From contig NZ_JAKMCP010000005.1 of assembly GCF_022662105.1 (NCBI RefSeq), forward strand, positions 124,001 through 188,000: DNA of 64,000 nucleotides, read 5' to 3'. This DNA comes from Aestuariivivens sediminis (GTDB lineage: Bacteria; Bacteroidota; Bacteroidia; Flavobacteriales; Flavobacteriaceae). Position numbers and translations under genes: made by a program. Positions 38,325 to 44,766 of this stretch are shown here, piece after piece. The notes below the pieces were generated by a model. That model did not search any database. It had not been told where the DNA came from and saw only the letters and a program-made list of their open reading frames with translations. Numbering within the stretch: position 1 is the stretch's first letter; each line of letters begins with the position of its first letter.

Positions 38325-39425
38325 ATGAAAACGATAGAGTGGCGACATTTCGTATTTTTTGTAATTGCATTGACATTTTTTTCTTTTATAAGTGCTAATG
38401 CCCGATCACAAGACCATAAATTTGTAGTGGTTTTGGATGCTGGACATGGTGGCAATGACCCTGGTAATATTGGTAACGGTTTTAAGGAAAAGGACATTGC
38501 TTTAAAGATTGTTTTAATGGTAGGTAAAGAATTAGAAAAAAACCCAAATATAGAAGTCATCTATACACGAGAAAAAGATGTGTTTGTGGACTTGTTTGTA
38601 AGAGGAAAAATAGCGAATAAGGCTAATGCTGACCTCTTTGTTTCGGTGCATTGCAATGCACACGGCTCCAGTGCCCATGGTACGGAAACCTTTGTTTTAG
38701 GTACCCACCGAAATCAAACGAATTTTGAAGTGGCAAAAAAGGAAAATTCAGTAATCTTTTTAGAGGATGACTACGAAAAAAATTATCAAGGATTTGATCC
38801 CAATTCACCCGAATCTGTTATGAGTATTTTGTTGAGTCAAGAGGAATATTTGGACCAAAGTATATTATTAGCCAGTTTAATAGAGAAAAATTTTTCCGGA
38901 GGACTTAATCGCAAAAGCAGAGGGGTCAAACAAGCAGGCTTTATCGTGTTGCATCAAACCGTAATGCCCAGTGTTTTAATTGAAACAGGTTTTCTAACCT
39001 ATAAAAGTGAAGGGACCTACTTGAATTCAAGAAAAGGACAATCAGAAATGTCGCAGGCCATAGTTTCGGCAGTTTTGGAATATAAAAATAGTTTAAATTC
39101 AAATATAGATTATTCATTAGAAGATTTCGGTGATGAGGTTACAATGAGCGATAATCCAAATGATGTTGTCTTCAAAGTTCAAATAGCGGCAAGTTCCAAG
39201 TCTATAGATACCGAACCGTATAATTTTAAGGGATTAAATGGGATATCTATGTACAAGGAAGGAAATCTATATAAATATTTTTATGGACAAACCTCTAGCT
39301 ATGAAGCCACTAAAACGATGATCCAGGAAGCAAAAAGTAAGGGCTTTAGCTCTAGCTTCGTGGTCCCCTTTAAAGCGGGTAAAAAGATTACTTTATCGGA
39401 GGCTTTAAAAACTACAGCTAATTAG
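38325..39425 (+). CDS. N-acetylmuramoyl-L-alanine amidase with C-terminal SPOR-like domain
   Basis: A 366-residue periplasmic Zn-amidase that cleaves the stem peptide from peptidoglycan during cell separation. A signal peptide ends near residue 28. The Amidase_3 fold has VVLDAGHGGNDPG (Zn-His), FKEKDIAL (Zn-Glu), LFVSVHCNA (Zn-His) and VLIETGFL (catalytic Glu), with a long insertion around FDPNSPESVMSILLSQE. The last roughly 80 residues (VVFKVQIAASSKSIDTEP ... GNLYKYFYGQTSSYEATKTM) look like a SPOR-type domain that binds septal peptidoglycan. It is divergent from the lptD-like gene and followed by mlaD. Confidence 0.93.
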   Translation: MKTIEWRHFVFFVIALTFFSFISANARSQDHKFVVVLDAGHGGNDPGNIGNGFKEKDIALKIVLMVGKELEKNPNIEVIYTREKDVFVDLFVRGKIANKANADLFVSVHCNAHGSSAHGTETFVLGTHRNQTNFEVAKKENSVIFLEDDYEKNYQGFDPNSPESVMSILLSQEEYLDQSILLASLIEKNFSGGLNRKSRGVKQAGFIVLHQTVMPSVLIETGFLTYKSEGTYLNSRKGQSEMSQAIVSAVLEYKNSLNSNIDYSLEDFGDEVTMSDNPNDVVFKVQIAASSKSIDTEPYNFKGLNGISMYKEGNLYKYFYGQTSSYEATKTMIQEAKSKGFSSSFVVPFKAGKKITLSEALKTTAN

Positions 39426-39480
39426 ATTCATTCTTTTTAAATTTATCTTAAATTTGTTTTTCTAAAAAAGATAAATTATT

Positions 39481-40416
39481 TTGAAACTATCTAAAGAAAT
39501 TAAAACGGCCTTACTTGTAATTTCTGGAATCTTCCTTCTTATTTACGGATTTAATTATTTAAAAGGCGAGAGTATTTTTTCCAATGAAGCCATTTATTAT
39601 ACTGAGTTTGATTACAATGCGTTGAGCACGTCTTCATCTGTAACCATTAAGGGTAATGCTGTGGGTAAGGTTAGCGATATTGTGTATGATTTTAAAACGG
39701 GTAAGACCAAGGTGTATTTTACGGTCGATCCTGAGTTAAAGTTTTCTAAGAATAGTAAAATGCGATTGTATGAAACTGGTTTAATGGGGGGTAATGCGCT
39801 TGCCATTATAAAAGCGAACGATTCCGAATTGGCTAAAAATGGAGATTTTATTGAATCTGAAATTCAACCCGGGCTCATATCCAGTTTAAAGAGTAATTTT
39901 TCTGGTCTTAGTTCTAATTTGGACAGCACCTTACGATCTGCAGATACTTTGCTAATAAGTTTGAATACCTTAATAACCGACGATTCTAAAAATGGAATAA
40001 AAGCGACTATATCTGAATTGAATACTACCTTAAAAGCTGTGAAAGACTTGGCCGTATCAGCCCAAACTATGGTGGATAATAATGATAATAAATTGACCAA
40101 GGTTATTGATAATTTTAATACAACCAGTGAAAATTTAGCGACATTAACCGATGACATCAAGCAAGTTGAGCTTAGTAAAACAGTTGATAATTTAGATGCA
40201 ACCCTTTTAACTTTTAACACCATTTTGGGTGAAATGGAAAAAGGGAAGGGTTCCATTGGAAAACTTCTCAAAGATGAAACACTATATGATAACCTTGAAG
40301 GGGCAACAAAGGAATTGGAAGAACTTTTAAGGGATATCAAATTACATCCCAAACGGTATTTTAGAATTTTATCTAAAAAGGAAATTCCTTATACAGGAAA
40401 TGAGCAGTCTAATTAA
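39481..40416 (+). CDS. MlaD/MCE-family lipid transport protein
   Basis: A 311-residue protein with one N-terminal membrane helix (ALLVISGIFLLIYGFNYL). A single MCE domain follows (about residues 38-120, with VTIKGNAVGKVSDI and LMGGNALAI). A long helical, coiled-coil-prone region extends to the end (about 130-300). MCE proteins form hexameric tunnels that carry phospholipids between the membranes. No permease (MlaE) or ATPase (MlaF) is adjacent. The start is TTG at 39481: a stop lies three codons upstream and there is no other start. The hdrC-like gene follows after 6 bases. Confidence 0.9.
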   Translation: MKLSKEIKTALLVISGIFLLIYGFNYLKGESIFSNEAIYYTEFDYNALSTSSSVTIKGNAVGKVSDIVYDFKTGKTKVYFTVDPELKFSKNSKMRLYETGLMGGNALAIIKANDSELAKNGDFIESEIQPGLISSLKSNFSGLSSNLDSTLRSADTLLISLNTLITDDSKNGIKATISELNTTLKAVKDLAVSAQTMVDNNDNKLTKVIDNFNTTSENLATLTDDIKQVELSKTVDNLDATLLTFNTILGEMEKGKGSIGKLLKDETLYDNLEGATKELEELLRDIKLHPKRYFRILSKKEIPYTGNEQSN

Positions 40417-40422
40417 GTTGTA

Positions 40423-41736
40423 ATGGAATATTTGCCCAATATATGTTTTGCAATAGCCCTGGTTATTGGTATTGGTTATTTTGCTAAAAATGTAAAAAAG
40501 CTTATCCGAAACATAAATCTGGGTAGGGAGGTTGACCTTAGTGATCACAAAGGACAGCGATGGAGAAATATGGCATTAATAGCTCTTGGACAAAGTAAAA
40601 TGGTTAGGCGTCCGGTGGCAGGAATACTTCATATTATTGTTTATCTGGGTTTTATCATTATAAATATTGAAATCTTAGAAATAATTATCGATGGGCTTTT
40701 TGGTACCCATCGAATAGCATTGAAAATACTCCCTAGATCTATATATGGGTTTTTAATTGGGTTTTTTGAAGTTCTCGCAATTTTAGTATTTGTGGCCGTT
40801 ATTGTATTTTGGATAAGACGAAATATGATTAAATTACAACGGTTTTGGAAAAGTGAAATGACAAGTTGGCCAAAAAATGATGCTAATTACATCCTGTATT
40901 TTGAAATGGTGCTCATGACTCTTTTCTTAATTATGAATGCTACCGACATTCAATTTCAAGAATTAGGTTCTGGAAATAGTATAAGTCAATTTGTTGCCAT
41001 GGGGTTTTCAAATTTATCTGATGGAACTTTGCATATTATTGAAAGGTCAGCTTGGTGGTTGCATATATTGGGGATTTTTGGATTCTTAAATTATTTATAT
41101 TTTTCAAAACATTTGCATATATTATTGGCCTTCCCTAATGTATTTTACGCTAAGTTAACGCCTAAGGGACAGTTTAATAATTTAGAAGCCGTAACCAGAG
41201 AAGTGAAATTAATGATGGACCCCAATGTGGATCCTTTTGCTGCTCCAATTCCTGATTCTGAAGCGGATATACCGGCCAAATTTGGAGCTAGTGATGTTCA
41301 AGATTTAAGCTGGGTGCAATTGCTCAATGCATATACCTGTACAGAATGCGGGCGCTGTACCGGTGAGTGCCCTGCCAATCAAACGGGTAAAAAACTGTCA
41401 CCAAGAAAAATAATGATGGATACTAGAGATCGTCTGGAAGAGGTGGGAAAAAACATAGATTCCCACAAAGGTGAATTTAAAGATGATGGAAAGCAGTTGC
41501 TGGATGATTACATCACACGTGAAGAGCTCTGGGCATGCACGACATGTAATGCCTGTGTAGAAGCTTGTCCCGTCGGGATCGATCCATTATCTATAATTGT
41601 AGACATGCGTCGTTATTTGGTTATGGAACAGAGCGCAGCTCCTGTTGAGCTCAACAACATGATGACCAATATCGAAAATAATGGTGCACCATGGCCGTAT
41701 AATCAAATGGATAGATTGAATTGGAAGAACGAATAA
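40423..41736 (+). CDS. Membrane-bound HdrC/NarI-like Fe-S electron-transfer protein
   Basis: A 437-residue protein. The N-terminal roughly 240 residues hold five to six membrane helices resembling the NarI-type cytochrome b domain. Paired histidines such as WWLHILGIF and SKHLHILL could ligate haem. The soluble C-terminal part has two [4Fe-4S] motifs: CTECGRCTGECP and CTTCNACVEACP. Together with the HdrB-like subunit encoded 9 bases downstream, this looks like a quinone-reactive complex that moves electrons between a soluble donor and menaquinone. The donor (for example electron-transfer flavoprotein) is inferred, not seen. Confidence 0.85.
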   Translation: MEYLPNICFAIALVIGIGYFAKNVKKLIRNINLGREVDLSDHKGQRWRNMALIALGQSKMVRRPVAGILHIIVYLGFIIINIEILEIIIDGLFGTHRIALKILPRSIYGFLIGFFEVLAILVFVAVIVFWIRRNMIKLQRFWKSEMTSWPKNDANYILYFEMVLMTLFLIMNATDIQFQELGSGNSISQFVAMGFSNLSDGTLHIIERSAWWLHILGIFGFLNYLYFSKHLHILLAFPNVFYAKLTPKGQFNNLEAVTREVKLMMDPNVDPFAAPIPDSEADIPAKFGASDVQDLSWVQLLNAYTCTECGRCTGECPANQTGKKLSPRKIMMDTRDRLEEVGKNIDSHKGEFKDDGKQLLDDYITREELWACTTCNACVEACPVGIDPLSIIVDMRRYLVMEQSAAPVELNNMMTNIENNGAPWPYNQMDRLNWKNE

Positions 41737-41745
41737 ATACATAAC

Positions 41746-42534
41746 ATGAGTGATGGATTAAAAGTACCGACAATGGCAGATTATGTGGCTCAAGGCAAAC
41801 AACCAGAGGTGTTGTTTTGGGTTGGATGTGCAGGAAGTTTTGACGATAGGGCTAAAAAAATAACAAAAGCCTTGGTCAAGTTATTAGATAAGGCTAAAGT
41901 TGAGTTTGCTGTACTTGGCACTGAGGAGAGTTGCACTGGAGATCCTGCCAAACGGGCTGGAAATGAATTTTTGTTCCAGATGCAGGCCGTAACAAATATA
42001 GAATTACTTAATGCTTATAAAATCAAAACCATAGTAACGGCGTGTCCACATTGCTTTAATACCATAAAAAATGAGTACCCCGAATTGGGTGGTCGTTATC
42101 ACGTAATGCATCACACGCAATTTTTAAAAACACTGCTGGATGAAGGACGTTTAACCATTGAAGGTGGGATATACAAGGGCAGACGAATAACTTTTCATGA
42201 TCCTTGTTACTTAGGTCGTGCTAATAGCGTTTATGAAGCACCGCGTAACCTAATAGAAAAATTAGAAGCGGAATTGGTTGAAATGAAAAGCTGTAAACGA
42301 AATGGCTTATGCTGTGGGGCAGGAGGGGCACAAATGTTTAAGGAAGCAGAAAAGGGTAACAAAGAGGTTAACATAGAGCGTACGGAACAAGCATTAGACA
42401 CTAAGTCTGAAATTATTGCAACGGGTTGTCCGTTTTGTAATACTATGATGACGGATGGTGTCAAAGCTAAAGAGAAAGAGAAGATTCATGTTATGGACCT
42501 TGCAGAACTTATTGCCAACGCACAAGATTTGTAG
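41746..42534 (+). CDS. HdrB-like CCG-domain Fe-S protein
   Basis: A 262-residue protein with two cysteine-rich CCG domains. The first has the FWVGCAGSFDDRAKK ... EESCTGDPAKR ... ACPHCFN pattern. The second has FHDPCYLGRANSVYEAPR ... GLCCGAGGAQMF ... TGCPFCNTMM. These motifs bind non-cubane or [4Fe-4S] clusters in heterodisulfide-reductase B, LutA and GlpC proteins. The spacing is 9 bases from the HdrC/NarI-like gene, so the two encode one complex. No flavin-containing HdrA-like subunit is nearby. Confidence 0.88.
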   Translation: MSDGLKVPTMADYVAQGKQPEVLFWVGCAGSFDDRAKKITKALVKLLDKAKVEFAVLGTEESCTGDPAKRAGNEFLFQMQAVTNIELLNAYKIKTIVTACPHCFNTIKNEYPELGGRYHVMHHTQFLKTLLDEGRLTIEGGIYKGRRITFHDPCYLGRANSVYEAPRNLIEKLEAELVEMKSCKRNGLCCGAGGAQMFKEAEKGNKEVNIERTEQALDTKSEIIATGCPFCNTMMTDGVKAKEKEKIHVMDLAELIANAQDL

Positions 42535-42579
42535 TATGAGGCTCCAAGCGTTAATTCTAGATATTTGTAAGATTATATT

Positions 42580-43068
42580 ATGTTAGTAGATTTTTATTCA
42601 TTACCAGAAGAATCAAGAGTTTGGATTTACCAGGCCAATCGATCATTTACCGATGATGAGCTTCGCGAAATCCAACAGAAACTGGATATTTTTATTGAAA
42701 ACTGGACCGCACATGGGAGTAATTTAAATGCGGGTTATGTTATTAAATATAAAAGATTTATAGTAATTGGATTAAATCAAAATTTAAATAAGGCAACGGG
42801 ATGTTCCATTGATGCATCGGTGCATTTTATACAGGAATTGGAGAAAGATTATCATGTAGATTTATTAGATAAAATGAATGTTTCCTTCAAACAAGGTGAC
42901 TATATTGCTTATAAATCGCTTTTAGACTTTAAACAAATGGCAAAAGATAAAGCGATTTCAAAACAAACCGTAGTATTCAATAATTTAGTGAACACTATTG
43001 CAGAATTCAATGACCATTGGGAAGTTCCGGCCGGTGAGAGTTGGCATAAAAGGTTTTTGAAGTCATAG
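42580..43068 (+). CDS. Conserved Bacteroidota protein of unknown function
   Basis: A 162-residue soluble protein opening MLVDFYSLPEESRVWIYQANRSFT and ending EVPAGESWHKRFLKS. Homologues in Bacteroidota are, from memory, often labelled ABC transporter ATPase. I find no Walker A, signature or Walker B motif here, and the length is far too short for an ATPase domain, so that name should not be used. It lies 45 bases after the HdrB-like gene and may belong to the same operon. Confidence 0.75.
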   Translation: MLVDFYSLPEESRVWIYQANRSFTDDELREIQQKLDIFIENWTAHGSNLNAGYVIKYKRFIVIGLNQNLNKATGCSIDASVHFIQELEKDYHVDLLDKMNVSFKQGDYIAYKSLLDFKQMAKDKAISKQTVVFNNLVNTIAEFNDHWEVPAGESWHKRFLKS

Positions 43069-43085
43069 AAAAGGTCATTCAGATC

Positions 43086-43169
43086 CTAAGTTATGCTTAA
43101 GAGACCATAAAAACCTCTGCCTGAAAATATAAATACAAATAGGAAAACTAACATTAAAAATACTTTCAT
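43086..43169 (-). CDS. Possible 27-residue hydrophobic peptide
   Basis: A minus-strand frame from ATG at 43169 to TAG at 43086 encodes a 27-residue peptide. It has a Lys near the start, a strongly hydrophobic middle (VFLMLVFLFVFIF) and a short SGRGFYGLL tail, so it could be a single-span membrane peptide. It occupies the gap between two plus-strand genes and is divergent from serB. No -7 element is seen. The reading frame is short enough to be chance. Confidence 0.3.
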   Translation of the reverse strand: MKVFLMLVFLFVFIFSGRGFYGLLSIT

Positions 43170-43189
43170 AATTTAATTAGAATACCCAC

Positions 43190-43206
43190 TTTTACAGCTT
43201 GTAAAA
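43190..43206. promoter_or_regulatory. Inverted repeat upstream of serB
   Basis: TTTTACA-GCT-TGTAAAA is a perfect 7-3-7 inverted repeat, 15 bases before the serB ATG and 20 bases from the start of the possible small peptide on the other strand. It could be an operator shared by both directions; no T-run on either side suggests a terminator. Confidence 0.35.
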
Positions 43207-43221
43207 AGCAAAGACTACATT

Positions 43222-44445
43222 ATGGCTAATGAAATTTTTTTATTAAATATATCTGGTCAAGATAAACCTGGTCTCACTTCCAGTTTAACGGGTGTATTGG
43301 CGGCCTATGATGCTAAAATATTGGATATAGGGCAGGCCAATATTCACGAAACCCTATCCTTAGGCATATTGTTTAAAATCGAATCAGGAAAAAAATCAGC
43401 AGCTGTCCTGAAGGACTTGCTATTTAAGGCCTATGAGCTTGGTATAAAGGCTAAATTTACGCCAATCTCTTTGAATGATTATGAACATTGGGTAAGCCTT
43501 CAGGGTAAGAATCGCTATATTGTTACCATTTTGGGCGAAAAATTGGCAGCAGAACAAATTTCAGAAGTGACAAAAATAATTTCCGAAAAGAATTTAAATA
43601 TCGATTCCATAAAGCGTCTTACAGGTCGGTTATCATTGGTAAGGGAAGAGGAATATCCACGAGCGTCTATTCAATTGTCCATTCGCGGTCAAATTGATGA
43701 TAAGGCCGAGTTTACTGAAAAGTTTATGCAAATTTCACATGATTTAGATGTTGACATTGCTTTTCAAGAAGATAATATCTTTAGGAGAAACAGGCGTTTA
43801 GTTTGTTTTGACATGGATTCGACACTAATACAAACCGAAGTTATTGACGAATTGGCGGAACTTGCAGGGGTTGGAGATGAGGTTAAAGCTATTACAGAAG
43901 CCGCAATGCAGGGTGAAATTGATTTTAATGAAAGTTTTATACGGCGTATGAAACTTTTAAAAGGCTTGAGTGAAGAGGTTCTGCACAATGTAGCGGTTAA
44001 TCTTCCAATAACAAAAGGCGCTAGAAGACTTATTGATACTCTAAAAAGTTATGGCTTTAAAACAGCCATTTTATCAGGGGGTTTTACGTATTTTGGACAT
44101 TACTTACAAAAGGAGTTTGGGATTGACTATGTTTATGCCAATCAGTTTGAAATTAAAGATGGGGTTTTAACGGGTAACCATCTCGGGGATATTGTAAATG
44201 GAGACAAAAAGGCGGAATACCTCAAAGAAATTGCTAAAAAGGAGGGGATAGACATTAGCCAGACCATAGCTGTTGGTGACGGGGCCAACGATTTGCCAAT
44301 GCTTAATTTGGCTGGCTTGGGAATAGCATTTCATGCCAAGCCCAAAGTAAAAAATAATGCCCAGAGTTCCATATCCAGTATAGGATTGGATGGAGTGCTG
44401 TACTTATTAGGGTATCACGATCGTCATATTGATTTAATTGATTAG
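43222..44445 (+). CDS. serB: Phosphoserine phosphatase with N-terminal ACT domains
   Basis: A 407-residue enzyme catalysing the last step of serine synthesis. The first roughly 180 residues form two ACT-like regulatory domains (LLNISGQDKPGLTSSLTGVLA; IVTILGEKLAAEQISEVTKII). The HAD phosphatase core has motif I VCFDMDSTLIQTE (nucleophile Asp), motif II SGGFTYF and motif III/IV GDGANDLPML. The ACT domains suggest feedback control by an amino acid. It is a single gene with an inverted repeat just upstream. Confidence 0.95.
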   Translation: MANEIFLLNISGQDKPGLTSSLTGVLAAYDAKILDIGQANIHETLSLGILFKIESGKKSAAVLKDLLFKAYELGIKAKFTPISLNDYEHWVSLQGKNRYIVTILGEKLAAEQISEVTKIISEKNLNIDSIKRLTGRLSLVREEEYPRASIQLSIRGQIDDKAEFTEKFMQISHDLDVDIAFQEDNIFRRNRRLVCFDMDSTLIQTEVIDELAELAGVGDEVKAITEAAMQGEIDFNESFIRRMKLLKGLSEEVLHNVAVNLPITKGARRLIDTLKSYGFKTAILSGGFTYFGHYLQKEFGIDYVYANQFEIKDGVLTGNHLGDIVNGDKKAEYLKEIAKKEGIDISQTIAVGDGANDLPMLNLAGLGIAFHAKPKVKNNAQSSISSIGLDGVLYLLGYHDRHIDLID

Positions 44446-44766
44446 TTTTTAATTTTAATTAGAAGGAAATGCGGCTGCAATTTACAAGTTTTTTATGCAG
44501 TTAAAATAATCTTACAGTTTTAGCGCTATCCCATCTGGAAATTTGGTTTAAAAAGTATGGATTTATCCTATCATAACTATATTAGGAATACCGGTTTGAG
44601 TGCCTCAATAATTTCCACAAAGTTTAAGTTTGTAATGGATTGATTTTGTTTATAACCTTATTATAAATCTATCTTAAAGTCTTTTTATCTTCTTTGAAAA
44701 GTATTAATTTGGCAGGATTATTGTCTGGTTTCTACGGTGACAGTAAACTTTAAATATTGCTTTTTT
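44446..44766. other. Intergenic region between serB and the GH3 gene
   Basis: 321 bases without a convincing gene. It is AT-rich, with no clear terminator hairpin after serB and no exact TAnnTTTG box; TAATTTGG at about 44705-44712 is only a weak candidate. An open frame from a GTG at 44737 runs into the downstream gene, but its residues do not look like a signal peptide. Confidence 0.35.

Noticed and set aside
39864-40352. 162-codon frame antisense to mlaD
   Set aside because: It is antisense to the helical region of a well-supported gene; low-complexity Ser/Leu composition mirrors that helix.
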